Positions 9,381 to 17,100 of a stretch of 18,343 bases of DNA are shown in pieces. Where the stretch lies: NCBI GenBank assembly GCA_943329595.2, contig CALQEM020000045.1, positions 1 to 18,343 of the forward strand. The letters are read 5' to 3'. The position numbers and the translations under genes were made by a program. The notes under the pieces are model-generated. The model did no database searches. It was not told where the DNA came from and saw nothing but the letters and a program-made list of their open reading frames with translations. The number at the start of each line of letters is the position of its first letter. The first letter of the stretch is position 1. The stretch is from CAIYMF01 sp943329595 (GTDB lineage: Bacteria; Actinomycetota; Actinomycetes; S36-B12; CAIYMF01).

Positions 9381-11114
9381 ATGTCTGCTTCGACTCCCTC
9401 CGCGAGACTTCGTTCACTCGCAACCGCAGTAGTCGTGACCGCCATCTCTCTAGCATCCATCGGGATCGTTGCCGGGTCCTCCGATGCTCAGGTGGCCTCG
9501 AGTGTCTCGCGACAGCGCCCCCTGCCCAGCGCCAGCGTGGGGGTGCAGTCGGCGGTTCGTCACGAAGTGAAATGCATGCGCGCGTACGCGAAGGATCCAG
9601 CTAATAATTTCACGAACTACGCGGCGGCGATCGGCGCGCCCGAGGTGACCGACGCGATTCACAGCGGGCTCCAGCCCTGCGCCACCTTCACGGGAAGGGC
9701 GAAGGGCGCGAATCAGGTCGCCCAGTTCACCACCTCGCAGTCGTACCCCGGCGGAGTTCAGATCGTGACCTTCGGGGGACCCGACTCCGCGTTCCTCCTC
9801 GCTGGAGCGCCCGGCACACCGATTCCTGGGTACACCGACGGGCCGTACGTCGCGCGGTTTGACCCTGCGACAGGCGACCAGATCTGGCGTACCTACCTGC
9901 CGATGCTGACGGGCCAGTGGCTGCTGCCCGGCAGCATGGCCGTGGTCAAGGACGGCTCGGTCGATGTGGCGATCGGCCCGCGCGTGTACAAGCTCGACCC
10001 CTCGACCGGGGCCATCACCGCCTGGGTGCAGCAGCCGATTCTCGACGGCGAGCCGGAGGACGCGAATCTCGACGGGTTTGCGGTGGCGCCCGACGCACGC
10101 GGCACGATCTTGCTCAAGTCTCAGACCCGCTCGCCCGGCTGCCCCACTCAGGGGAGCGGGGCGATGTCAGGGTGCATCGACCAGTACGGCCCGCAGCCGT
10201 TCACGACGTTCGTGGCGGTCGACCCCGTGACACTCGAGAACATCGCGGCCATCAAGCTCGACCAATCGGTGGTTGCTCGCCCCATCGTGGTGCCCCACGG
10301 CAAGAAGACGTACATCTACCTCTCGGGGGCCACTCACGGGGTGCGCATCATCTGGGACCCGAAGGCACGCACCCTCACACAGGACGCGTCGTGGGCACCG
10401 AGCTATCTTCTGCCGGGTCAGGGCGCCGGTGACGCCCCGGTGCTGATGGGCCAGTGGGTCATCTTCAACTCCAATGCGATCACGTCGACCACGATGCACA
10501 TCTGTGCCGTGGTGGTGCGGCAGTCTGACGACAGTGATGTGCATCGCGTCTGCCCGTGGGGAACGGCGCTGCCCGGCGGTGCGAGCAGCGAGGCGCCCGC
10601 CAGCTTCTCGACCGACCCCGAGAACAACATGTTCTTTATGCAGGACCTGCTCGTGGGAGGTGTCTTCGGGGTGCACCTCGATCAGGCGACCGGGGCGATG
10701 GAGGTGCGGTGGAGTCGGCCCGACTGGCGCACCTCCGACTACTTGGTGACCATGGGGTCGGCCAAGGATCGTGTGGTGATCTCGCAGTACATCGATCCGA
10801 CCGGCTTCACCGTGGCCGACCTGTTCACTAACGGCTGGCGCGAGAGCGTGCTGTGGGCGAGTGAGGCCACCGGCGCCACCGTGGCGCAGTCGGCGGTGAA
10901 CGGGCCAACGAGCCTGGGCTGGATGCCCATGCCTGGCTACGCGGGTCGCGTGTACACCATGAACGCGGATGGAACGTTCACCATCTACCTGCCGCTGGCA
11001 TGCTCGCGCTCAACCACGCAGGCGGTATCTCCCGCTTCGATCACCATGTGCTCCACCGACTACTCGACCCTGCCTCAGCCCATCGAGTTGCCGACTCTGC
11101 CGCCCCAACCGTAG
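9381..11114 (+). CDS. Secreted beta-propeller-like (quinoprotein-like) protein of unknown function
   Basis: No specific family was recognised for this 577-aa protein. It begins with a Sec-type signal peptide (ARLRSL, hydrophobic 13-32, likely cleavage near SSDAQ, 33-37). The mature part contains repeats of the PQQ/propeller kind: YVARFDPATGDQIWR (156-170), VYKLDPSTGAITAW (202-215), FVAVDPVTLENIAAI (277-291) and GVHLDQATGAMEVRW (430-444). These are strands ending in a D-x-x-T-G turn, as in quinoprotein and YVTN-type propellers. Eight cysteines (C65, C100, C254, C265, C375, C391, C541, C557), an even number, suggest four disulfides in an exported protein. No PQQ-dehydrogenase active-site motif, lipobox or sorting signal is visible. 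ATG 9381 has AAAGGG 6 bases upstream; an ATG five codons earlier is possible. It is convergent with the SDR gene. Confidence 0.75.
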   Translation: MSASTPSARLRSLATAVVVTAISLASIGIVAGSSDAQVASSVSRQRPLPSASVGVQSAVRHEVKCMRAYAKDPANNFTNYAAAIGAPEVTDAIHSGLQPCATFTGRAKGANQVAQFTTSQSYPGGVQIVTFGGPDSAFLLAGAPGTPIPGYTDGPYVARFDPATGDQIWRTYLPMLTGQWLLPGSMAVVKDGSVDVAIGPRVYKLDPSTGAITAWVQQPILDGEPEDANLDGFAVAPDARGTILLKSQTRSPGCPTQGSGAMSGCIDQYGPQPFTTFVAVDPVTLENIAAIKLDQSVVARPIVVPHGKKTYIYLSGATHGVRIIWDPKARTLTQDASWAPSYLLPGQGAGDAPVLMGQWVIFNSNAITSTTMHICAVVVRQSDDSDVHRVCPWGTALPGGASSEAPASFSTDPENNMFFMQDLLVGGVFGVHLDQATGAMEVRWSRPDWRTSDYLVTMGSAKDRVVISQYIDPTGFTVADLFTNGWRESVLWASEATGATVAQSAVNGPTSLGWMPMPGYAGRVYTMNADGTFTIYLPLACSRSTTQAVSPASITMCSTDYSTLPQPIELPTLPPQP

Positions 11115-11140
11115 GTGCTGCGCCGGGGCTGAGTTCGCTC

Positions 11141-11159
11141 CTGACGGGTGGATCGTCAG
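11141..11159. terminator. Hairpin between convergent genes, candidate bidirectional terminator
   Basis: CTGACG (11141-11146) and CGTCAG (11154-11159) form a perfect 6-bp stem with a 7-base loop. It lies 26 bases after the propeller-protein stop and overlaps the SDR stop codon. T-tracts are absent on both sides. Confidence 0.4.
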
Positions 11160-11917
11160 ACGTGAAGGCCGCGCGTGAGCGCGCCGTCGACCACCAGGTT
11201 GGTGCCGGAAGTGAAGCTCGAGGCGGGGCTCGAGAGGAAGACGATGGCCGACGCCATCTCGACCGGCGTTCCCATGCGGCCGGTGGGGTTCAGGCCCATC
11301 GCCATCGCGAACAGTTCGGGGTTGCCCTCCTCGATCTGCTCCCACACACCGCCCGGGAAGTACGTGTTGCCGGGTGACATCGTGTTGATGCGGATGCCCT
11401 CGGGCGCGAGCTGAAGGGCCAGACCGCCTGAGTATCCGATGAGGGCGGTCTTGAACGTGCCGTACGGACCGGCAGCGAAGTCGGCCTCACGACCGGAGAC
11501 GCTCGACACCACGACCACCGAGGGGTGCTTGCTCGCGCGAAGGTGCGGGAGCGCGGCATTCACAGCATTGACCGTGCCCATGAGGTCGGTGCGGAACGAC
11601 GCCTCCCAGTTTTCCGGGGTGTCGGGAATGGCGAGGGCGCTCACATTCGACACCACCATGTCGACACCGCCGAAGCGCGTGGCCGTGGAGTCGATCCACG
11701 CCTTCACGCCGTCGGCGTCGGAAACATCGAGCTGCGTTCCCACGGCGGTGACGCCGTGCGCGGTGAGCGCAGCCTCGGTCTCGGCAACATCGGCGGCGCT
11801 ACGAGCGCAGAACGCGACGTGTGCCCCCTCCTTCGCGAACAGCTCGCACGTGGCGCGCCCGATTCCGCGGGTGCCTCCGGTAACGACGGCGGTGAGCCCA
11901 GCAAGTCCAAGGTCCAT
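11156..11917 (-). CDS. SDR family NAD(P)-dependent oxidoreductase
   Basis: A classical short-chain dehydrogenase/reductase of 253 aa with a Rossmann fold. The cofactor motif is TGGTRGIG (13-20), the catalytic serine S139 lies in VVSSVSG, and the YxxxK motif is Y152-K156 (PYGTFK). The fourth member of the usual catalytic tetrad is normally an Asn in an N-L-x-G context; here the aligned residue is D111 (RTDLMGTV), which may alter the proton relay. R17 and C38-R39 after the second strand (VAFCARS) lean towards NADP(H). The C-terminus ends TNLVVDGALTRG, standard for the family. ATG 11917 has GGAGG 6 bases upstream on the minus strand. It lies 43 bases downstream of the acetamidase gene on the same strand and is probably cotranscribed with it. 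The substrate is unknown. Confidence 0.9.
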   Translation of the reverse strand: MDLGLAGLTAVVTGGTRGIGRATCELFAKEGAHVAFCARSAADVAETEAALTAHGVTAVGTQLDVSDADGVKAWIDSTATRFGGVDMVVSNVSALAIPDTPENWEASFRTDLMGTVNAVNAALPHLRASKHPSVVVVSSVSGREADFAAGPYGTFKTALIGYSGGLALQLAPEGIRINTMSPGNTYFPGGVWEQIEEGNPELFAMAMGLNPTGRMGTPVEMASAIVFLSSPASSFTSGTNLVVDGALTRGLHV

Positions 11918-11923
11918 GATGTT

Positions 11924-11928
11924 CCTCC
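11924..11928 (-). promoter_or_regulatory. Ribosome-binding site of the SDR gene
   Basis: GGAGG on the minus strand, 6 bases before ATG 11917. It excludes the long in-frame extension through the acetamidase gene. Confidence 0.8.
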
Positions 11929-11960
11929 AGTACTGGTTCGTGCGCGAGTGGTGGCGGGTG

Positions 11961-12983
11961 TCAGAAGTCGTACGAGAAGGTGCCGAGCGAAGCGGCGACC
12001 TCGCGCATGCGCGCGTGGACGCCATCGTAGGCCGCAGCCGCTGGCAGGTAGTGCTTTCCGGCTTTAAGTACCACGCTGTAGTTGACGTCAACCACGTTGG
12101 CCAGCGGCGCCTGCACCATCTGCGACAGCAGTTGGTAAGCGTCCATGTGGTGCAGGCCGTAGAGCTGCTCGAACCAGCGCACGAGTTCAACCTGGCCCGA
12201 GCGCCAGGCGTCTTCGAGCGGTCGTGCCGATCCGACCGCCATGTAGTGGGAATCTGACTCCAGTCGTGGCCACCCGGGGCCGCCTCCCTTGATCAGGTCG
12301 ACGATGACCGTCACGTTCATGGCACCCTCCACTGCTGTGCCGCATGCCTCACCCTCACCCTGGCGGTAGTGCCCGTCGCCGAGCGACCACAGCGCGCCTT
12401 CCACGTTGACGCCGAGGTACACGGTGGTGCCGGCCCGCATCTCGGGGGTGTCCATGTTGCCGCCGAAGCGGGAGGGAACCAGCGAGGTGCGCACCTCGCG
12501 GCTGGCCGGGGCCACGCCAACCGTTCCGAGCATCGGCTCAATCGGCAGGCTCACGCTGGGCCCGGACCCGAAGCGAGGCTCGAAGCCGACGGTGTTCGTG
12601 GCGGAGTCGACGTGGTAAATCCACGTGGTGTCGGGCAGCGGGTCCTGAAGCGTGGACGTGACATCGGTGGACGTAAGCCCCCCGAAGAAGGGAATAGCTG
12701 CCGATGCTCCCCAGGTGCGCGCTGGGGTGAGGTCGACGATGTGAATCACGAGCGTGTCACCCGGCTCGGCGCCCTCGACGTAGAAGGGGCCGGTCTGCGG
12801 ATTCACCTCGGCGAGGTTGACCTTCTGGCTGGCGAGGTCGTCGACCGACTGCAGCGCGTAGTTGAATGCGTCCTCAGTCCACAGCCGCATCGCCGTGCCG
12901 GGCTTAATACGCATGATGGGCGCGGCACCGCCGAAGGTGTACGCGAACTGATCACGGGTCGGTCGAAAGTCGATCAGGTCCAT
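11961..12983 (-). CDS. Acetamidase/formamidase family amidohydrolase
   Basis: A 340-aa enzyme of the FmdA/AmdA family, which hydrolyses short amides such as formamide or acetamide to the acid plus ammonia. Recognisable family segments are GPFYVEGAEPGDTLVI (65-80), PRFGSGPSVSLPIEPMLG (136-153), GGNMDTPEM (174-182) and LGDGHYRQGEGEACGTA (201-217), the last holding the conserved His/Glu/Cys residues. A C-terminal region (DAYQLLSQ onward) follows the family plan. No signal peptide is present, so it is cytoplasmic. No Shine-Dalgarno is visible before ATG 12983, but a TANNNT hexamer lies 6 bases upstream, which suggests a leaderless transcript. It is first in a two-gene unit with the SDR gene and divergent from the large secreted protein. 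The family includes members with other amide substrates, so the exact reaction is open. Confidence 0.88.
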   Translation of the reverse strand: MDLIDFRPTRDQFAYTFGGAAPIMRIKPGTAMRLWTEDAFNYALQSVDDLASQKVNLAEVNPQTGPFYVEGAEPGDTLVIHIVDLTPARTWGASAAIPFFGGLTSTDVTSTLQDPLPDTTWIYHVDSATNTVGFEPRFGSGPSVSLPIEPMLGTVGVAPASREVRTSLVPSRFGGNMDTPEMRAGTTVYLGVNVEGALWSLGDGHYRQGEGEACGTAVEGAMNVTVIVDLIKGGGPGWPRLESDSHYMAVGSARPLEDAWRSGQVELVRWFEQLYGLHHMDAYQLLSQMVQAPLANVVDVNYSVVLKAGKHYLPAAAAYDGVHARMREVAASLGTFSYDF

Positions 12984-12989
12984 AGCCGC

Positions 12990-12995
12990 ATGCTA
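12990..12995 (-). promoter_or_regulatory. Candidate -10 element for a leaderless amidase transcript
   Basis: TAGCAT on the minus strand lies 6 bases before ATG 12983. This is the spacing expected when transcription starts at or next to the start codon. The -35 region (complement of 13013-13018, GTGCCG) is poor. Confidence 0.4.
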
Positions 12996-13025
12996 GGCGC
13001 CGCAACGTCCGCCGGCACCCCTTCC

Positions 13026-13238
13026 TGCCGATTTGCGGGACTTTCGGCAGATCGCTCTGCATGCTTGCTGTGCCGCGACATGCGCACCACCACCCTGGAC
13101 CTCACCTCCAACACGGCTCGCGACATCTGCCAACCAGTGAGCTGGCCAACCGGTGAATTCTCGGCAAAGTCGGGTGAATGGCGGTGATTTGACTCAACCA
13201 GACGCGCAGCTTTGCCGAAGACATTTATGCTCTGCCGA
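13026..13238. promoter_or_regulatory. Five TGCCGA motifs in the amidase/surface-protein divergent region
   Basis: TGCCGA occurs at 13026-13031, 13213-13218 and 13233-13238 on the plus strand, and at 13044-13049 and 13161-13166 on the minus strand. The first two copies form a 7-bp inverted repeat (CTGCCGA/TCGGCAG). Longer shared forms are TCTGCCGA (minus-strand copy at 13044 and plus-strand copy at 13233) and CTTTGCCGA (minus-strand copy at 13161 and plus-strand copy at 13213). The last two copies are 20 bases apart, about two helical turns, and end just before the downstream gene's GGAGGT site (13245-13250). They read as a cluster of operator sites for one regulator. Confidence 0.4.
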
Positions 13239-13253
13239 GACTTTGGAGGTCAC

Positions 13254-15734
13254 ATGACGGCAGTCCCGTCCGTTCGGCGCAATGTTCGCCGCATTCTTTC
13301 CGCCAGCGTGGCGGTTGCCGTGGTCTCGGTGAACCTCACGATGCTGCCTGCGAGTCAGGCTGCGACATCGGACTTCGCGTCAGCGATCTCACCGATGTCG
13401 ACGGGCGCAGATAACACCGTGTGGTCGATGGCCGCCGACAACGCAACCGCGTACGCAGTCGGCGGTTTCACCTCGATGGGCGGTGTGACAGCCGACGGCA
13501 TTGCCAGCTACGACATCGCGACTAGCACCTGGTCGGCCATGGGCACCTTCGACGTGACCCCCGAATTAGTGCGGTTCTCTCCCTCGGGCTACCTCTATGC
13601 CGGCGGTGCATTCAGCAGCGCGAACTCCGCTCCCTACTCCAAATCCATCGCCATGTGGGATGGAGCCGTCTGGAACGGCCTCGGCGACTCGAGCCAGGAA
13701 CTCAACGGACAAGTTTACGCGATGGCCTTCGGCCCCGACGGTTCGCTCTATATTGGTGGCACCTTCTCCCTGGCCGGTGGCTCAACCGGACTCAACTACG
13801 TCGCCAAGTGGACGGGCACCGCCTGGCAGCCCCTGGGCACCGGCGTCAACGCTCGCGTGCGCAGCATCGCCGTCGATTCCGAGAGCAACGTGTATGTTGC
13901 GGGCGACTTCACGCAGGCAGGCGCGACCACGGTGGCGTCCATCGCCATGTGGGATGCCGGAACGTCGACCTGGGGCGCTGTGGGCAGCGGCCTGGGACCC
14001 TCGGCTCCCGCGAATGTCGACCTAGCGATCGACAGCCACGACCATCTCTACGTGGTGGGGGCGTTCTCGACAGCCGGCGGCGTGAGCGCCAACCAGGCCG
14101 CGATGTGGGACGGCACGTCATGGAGCGCCCTCGACGGTGGCCTCTCGAACGGCATCCCCTTTGATCTCACGATCGATACCGCGGACCAGGTGTACGTTGT
14201 CGGCTCCTTCCTTTCCGCCATGGATGGCGATTCGGAAGTCGCCAATACCTCCTACTTCGCTCGCTGGAATGGCGACAACTGGCAGGGGATGTCGACCGTG
14301 TTCAACGGCGGTAATGCGAACGCCGTTGCGATCGGCGGCCGCTATGGTGCGGTCTTTGTCGGCGGGTCGATGACTTCGACGAATCCTGCCACGTCGGCCC
14401 TGAACTATGTGGCGTCAGTGCAGCCGGGGCCGACCATCACCTCGGTGACCCCCTCACGGGTCACAGTCGACGGCGGAACGCCATTCGCCGTGAATGGCGC
14501 CGCGCTGAAGGGCGCCTACATCGGGATCACTGTCGATGGAGCCGTTCCTCCTCGCGACGCGTCAGTGAGCCAGGCGCTGTTCACCGCGGAGACCGATCCG
14601 CATGCAGCGGGAGACGTGACTCTGTCGTTCCTCACACCCGTGGGCACGGCTACAGCCACCATCACCTATGTCGCGCCCGCAACCATCACCAGCATCTCGC
14701 CGGAGGCTGGCCCGGTCGGAGGCGGCAACACGGTGACGATCTCGGGTACCGGATTGACCGATGTGACGTCCGTCGACATCGGCGGCACAGTAGCAACCTC
14801 GCTCACTGTCGTATCCGATTCGCAGCTCACGGTCGCTGCCCCGGCACATGTGGCTGACCTCAGCGACGTCGTCGTTCATTCGCCATTTGGAGACGCCACC
14901 TCGACCGGCGCCTACCGTTTCGCGGTTGCTCCGGTCGTCACCACAGTCTCACCGTCGTCGGGGAGTTCCCTCGGTGGCACAGCAGTCACGATCGACGGCG
15001 CGAACTTCACCGGAGCGACCACGGTGGAGTTCGGCTCAACGCTAGGAACGGTGGTGACGGTCGTCAGTGACACACAGCTGACCGTACTGTCCCCTGCAGG
15101 GTCCGGCAGCGACGTAGGTATCACCGTCACGGGACCAGGAGGCTCGACACCCTCGAGCGCGGCGTGGGACTACATCTCTGCTCCTACGGCGCCTCGCAGT
15201 TTGAGGCAGACGGCCAAGGCAAAGGGGTCGATGTCCTTCGCGTGGTTAGAGCCGGCCTCTGACGGAGGGGGTGCGATCTCGGGCTACACGGTGCAGTACC
15301 GCAAGCACGGAACCAGCACGTGGACAACGTGGGCAACGCTCACGAGCGCTCGATCTGTGAAGCTGAGGAATTTGTCCGATGGTGTCAGGTACGACGTGCG
15401 AGTTGCGGCGCAGAACGTGCAAGTAGGTACCTACGCCTCAATCACGTCCACGACGCCAGCTCGTCCGGCGGCCCCCACCCGCGTATCGGCGACAGTGAGA
15501 GGCGCAATCGTGACGATGAAGTGGTCGAAGGCGGTCGTGCGTCATGGCGGCACTCGCACCGCCAATCGGATCGTATGCGTGAAGGGGTCGGCGACCACGC
15601 AGCGACGGTTCTCAGCGACCGCGACGGCAGGACGCGTCACCGTGACAAAGGGCACCTGGTCGTGTCGCGTGTACGCCTACACGGAAGCAGGACGTGGGCC
15701 CGGAAGCACCGCCAAGAAGGTGCGAGTCTCGTGA
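13254..15734 (+). CDS. Large secreted protein: seven-repeat beta-propeller, three IPT/TIG domains, two Fn3-like domains
   Basis: An 826-aa exported protein. The signal peptide spans about 1-36 (RRNVRR basic region, hydrophobic core, SQA cleavage). Residues ~40-388 hold seven repeats of ~50 aa, each with a strand of the form LY-x-GG-x-F (for example LYAGGAFSS, LYIGGTFSL, VYVAGDFTQ, LYVVGAFST, VYVVGSFLS) followed by a W-x-G-x-x-W-x-x-L/M-G turn, consistent with a seven-bladed propeller. Three IPT/TIG immunoglobulin-like domains follow (about 391-470, 472-557 and 559-641; ITSVTPS, ITSISPEAG, VTTVSPSSG starts). A fibronectin type III domain (642-735) and a second Fn3-like domain with two cysteines (738-826) complete the protein. 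No LPxTG motif or C-terminal membrane segment is seen, so it is released or held non-covalently. ATG 13254 has GGAGGT 3 bases upstream. The role is probably binding or adhesion; the ligand is unknown. Confidence 0.85.
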   Translation: MTAVPSVRRNVRRILSASVAVAVVSVNLTMLPASQAATSDFASAISPMSTGADNTVWSMAADNATAYAVGGFTSMGGVTADGIASYDIATSTWSAMGTFDVTPELVRFSPSGYLYAGGAFSSANSAPYSKSIAMWDGAVWNGLGDSSQELNGQVYAMAFGPDGSLYIGGTFSLAGGSTGLNYVAKWTGTAWQPLGTGVNARVRSIAVDSESNVYVAGDFTQAGATTVASIAMWDAGTSTWGAVGSGLGPSAPANVDLAIDSHDHLYVVGAFSTAGGVSANQAAMWDGTSWSALDGGLSNGIPFDLTIDTADQVYVVGSFLSAMDGDSEVANTSYFARWNGDNWQGMSTVFNGGNANAVAIGGRYGAVFVGGSMTSTNPATSALNYVASVQPGPTITSVTPSRVTVDGGTPFAVNGAALKGAYIGITVDGAVPPRDASVSQALFTAETDPHAAGDVTLSFLTPVGTATATITYVAPATITSISPEAGPVGGGNTVTISGTGLTDVTSVDIGGTVATSLTVVSDSQLTVAAPAHVADLSDVVVHSPFGDATSTGAYRFAVAPVVTTVSPSSGSSLGGTAVTIDGANFTGATTVEFGSTLGTVVTVVSDTQLTVLSPAGSGSDVGITVTGPGGSTPSSAAWDYISAPTAPRSLRQTAKAKGSMSFAWLEPASDGGGAISGYTVQYRKHGTSTWTTWATLTSARSVKLRNLSDGVRYDVRVAAQNVQVGTYASITSTTPARPAAPTRVSATVRGAIVTMKWSKAVVRHGGTRTANRIVCVKGSATTQRRFSATATAGRVTVTKGTWSCRVYAYTEAGRGPGSTAKKVRVS

Positions 15735-15902
15735 CCTGCGAGCGGGAACACGGCCTCCACGCGCGGCCCGCCGGATGTCCAGAACACCCTGTACGGCGGG
15801 AAGCCGGCCGCGGGCAGCCTCAGGACCGTGGTGCTGTCCGGGACGAGTCACAGCGCCTCGATCCGGCATCGCGGGCCCCTGAGAACTGGCTCCACTGGGG
15901 AT

Positions 15903-15926
15903 GTATCATTATGTGACGGCGTATCA
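15903..15926 (+). promoter_or_regulatory. Candidate promoter/operator of the toxin-antitoxin operon
   Basis: GTATCA is repeated directly at 15903-15908 and 15921-15926, 18 bases apart. The first copy overlaps TATCAT (15904-15909), an acceptable -10 hexamer placed 39 bases before the GTG start. Repeats at such a promoter are what an autoregulating antitoxin would bind. No good -35 was seen. Confidence 0.35.
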
Positions 15927-15935
15927 ATCCGCGAC

Positions 15936-15942
15936 GAGGAGG
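15936..15942 (+). promoter_or_regulatory. Ribosome-binding site fixing a GTG start for the antitoxin
   Basis: GAGGAGG lies 6 bases before GTG 15949. An upstream in-frame ATG at 15901 has no such site and would place the start inside the apparent promoter. Confidence 0.75.
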
Positions 15943-15948
15943 ATTCCG

Positions 15949-16329
15949 GTGAAGCGAGTCGCAGACCGTCCAACACGCGTGGCCGCGGACCTCTTGGACG
16001 CTGCCGCAGCGGAGGGAGAGCGGCAGTCCCGCTCGGCCAAGCAGCAGTTGGATCACTGGACGCGGGTCGGGCGAGCGGTATCTGCGCAGTCGAGCTCGGC
16101 CCGGTTGCATGTCGAAGCGACGCTGGCAGGGGAGTTCGACGAGCGTGAACTGACCCCGGACGAGCGCGTGGGACTCAACGCCGAGCTTGATGCGCTGATC
16201 TCGGAGAGCGTGCGCACGGTCAGCTTCGGCGAGGTCCTCGCTGCGCGCGGCGTCACCACGGTGGCGCTCGACGAGCAGGGTGTCTTGACCCGGTATCACC
16301 CCGATGGCACCACCAGCCGGCTCGAGTAG
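15949..16329 (+). CDS. ParD-like antitoxin of a type II toxin-antitoxin pair
   Basis: A 126-aa protein. Its N-terminal 45 residues match the ParD-like antitoxin family: RVAADLLDAAAAEGERQSRS (10-29) followed by AKQQLDHWTRVGRAVSA (30-46), an amphipathic helix pair in which the QLDHWTRVGRA stretch is diagnostic. This part is expected to dimerise and bind DNA. Residues 60-126 (HVEATLAGEF and onward) form a longer tail than in minimal family members; the tail may wrap and block the toxin, as antitoxin C-termini usually do. The start is GTG 15949 behind a strong ribosome-binding site. The stop codon is 6 bases before the start of the zeta-type kinase gene, so the two are cotranscribed with antitoxin first, the normal order. 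It is probably autoregulatory through the repeats upstream. Confidence 0.8.
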   Translation: MKRVADRPTRVAADLLDAAAAEGERQSRSAKQQLDHWTRVGRAVSAQSSSARLHVEATLAGEFDERELTPDERVGLNAELDALISESVRTVSFGEVLAARGVTTVALDEQGVLTRYHPDGTTSRLE

Positions 16330-16335
16330 AGCGGC

Positions 16336-16929
16336 GTGCGTCTCGACCTGGTTGTCGGACCTCACGGCGCCGGCAAGTCGACGTTCGTCGAACTCGTGCT
16401 CGCGCCGCTGCGACCCGGTGTCACGTTCGTCAACGCCGACGTCATCGCGGCGGCTCGATGGCCGGATGATCCTGCTCGTCACGCCTACGATGCGGCACGT
16501 GTTGCCGCCGACACCCGCGAGTCACTCATCTCGGCGGGGCACCCCTTCATCGCCGAGACAGTGTTCTCACATCCGTCCAAGCTTGACCTGATTGATCGCG
16601 CCCACGATGCGGGCTACACGGTCGCATTGCACGTCCTGATGGTTCCCGCGGACCTGTCCGTCCAGCGCGTCGCCCACCGGGTCGCGGCTGGAGGGCATGA
16701 CGTCCCCGAGGAGAAGATCCGCGCTCGATACGCGCGCCTATGGCCACTGGTGGAAGATGCGATTCGCCGCGCCGACCTGACCCATGCGTACGACAACTCG
16801 CGAGTCGACGGGCCGGAGGAGGTGGCGATGTTTGCTGGCGGATTCGCGGTCGGCTCCAGTCGCTGGCCTACGTGGGCGCCGATTGAATTCGTCGGCCGCT
16901 GGCCGCGGCCGAAGGTCACGGACGAGTAG
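16336..16929 (+). CDS. Zeta-toxin family P-loop kinase (toxin of the ParD-like pair)
   Basis: A 197-aa P-loop kinase of the zeta toxin/AAA_33 type. Zeta toxins phosphorylate UDP-N-acetylglucosamine and so poison cell-wall synthesis; that substrate is inferred here. The Walker A motif is GPHGAGKST (8-16, K14). FVNADVIAA (31-39) carries the Asp of the substrate-side motif (D35). AETVFSH (73-79) contains the conserved glutamate E74. RVAHRVAAGGHDVPEEKIRARYARL (111-135) holds the phosphate-binding arginines (R115, R129 and R131 are candidates). The start is GTG 16336, 6 bases after the antitoxin stop and without a clear ribosome-binding site, so translation is probably coupled. The gene is intact, and the catalytic motifs suggest an active enzyme. 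Its partner is ParD-like rather than the classical epsilon antitoxin. Confidence 0.85.
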   Translation: MRLDLVVGPHGAGKSTFVELVLAPLRPGVTFVNADVIAAARWPDDPARHAYDAARVAADTRESLISAGHPFIAETVFSHPSKLDLIDRAHDAGYTVALHVLMVPADLSVQRVAHRVAAGGHDVPEEKIRARYARLWPLVEDAIRRADLTHAYDNSRVDGPEEVAMFAGGFAVGSSRWPTWAPIEFVGRWPRPKVTDE

Positions 16930-16955
16930 GCCAACCGTGCGGTAGCGCCAGCGGT

Positions 16956-17084
16956 CGCACTGTCCGCATCTTTGGCTACTCCGAGCTCCTGGGATCAATC
17001 GTCACGGTCATCGCACTGTCCGACGATGGCGTCGACTACGGGGTCAACGGCTGGTTGAGCAACGAGAAGGACCAGAGGATCTAG
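16956..17084 (+). pseudogene. 3' remnant of a second toxin-like gene
   Basis: The frame ending at TAG 17082 encodes GRTVRIFGYSELL, then SIVTVIAL, then YGVNGWLSNEKDQRI. The closing G-V-N-G-W-x-x-N-E-x-D-Q-R stretch resembles the C-terminus of small proteins often found just before ribbon-helix-helix antitoxin genes in actinobacteria (recalled pattern, not searched). The frame is open only from 16887, contains no ATG or GTG, and therefore lacks its N-terminal half. It ends 16 bases before the next antitoxin gene, exactly where a toxin partner would be expected. It reads as a truncated toxin gene whose antitoxin survived. Confidence 0.5.
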
Positions 17085-17100
17085 AGAGAGGTAGAGGGCC

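Noticed and set aside
9381..11114. PQQ-dependent dehydrogenase
   Set aside because: Propeller-like turns are present, but no quinoprotein dehydrogenase catalytic or PQQ-binding motif is visible, and the length and cysteine pattern do not match.
11918..12190. In-frame extension of the SDR gene to 12190
   Set aside because: The extra residues are a shadow of the amidase C-terminus; GGAGG directly before ATG 11917 sets the start.
15735..15900. Coding remnant between the large secreted protein and the toxin-antitoxin operon
   Set aside because: Frames are open as expected for G+C-rich DNA, but none gives a recognisable family and no ribosome-binding site is present.
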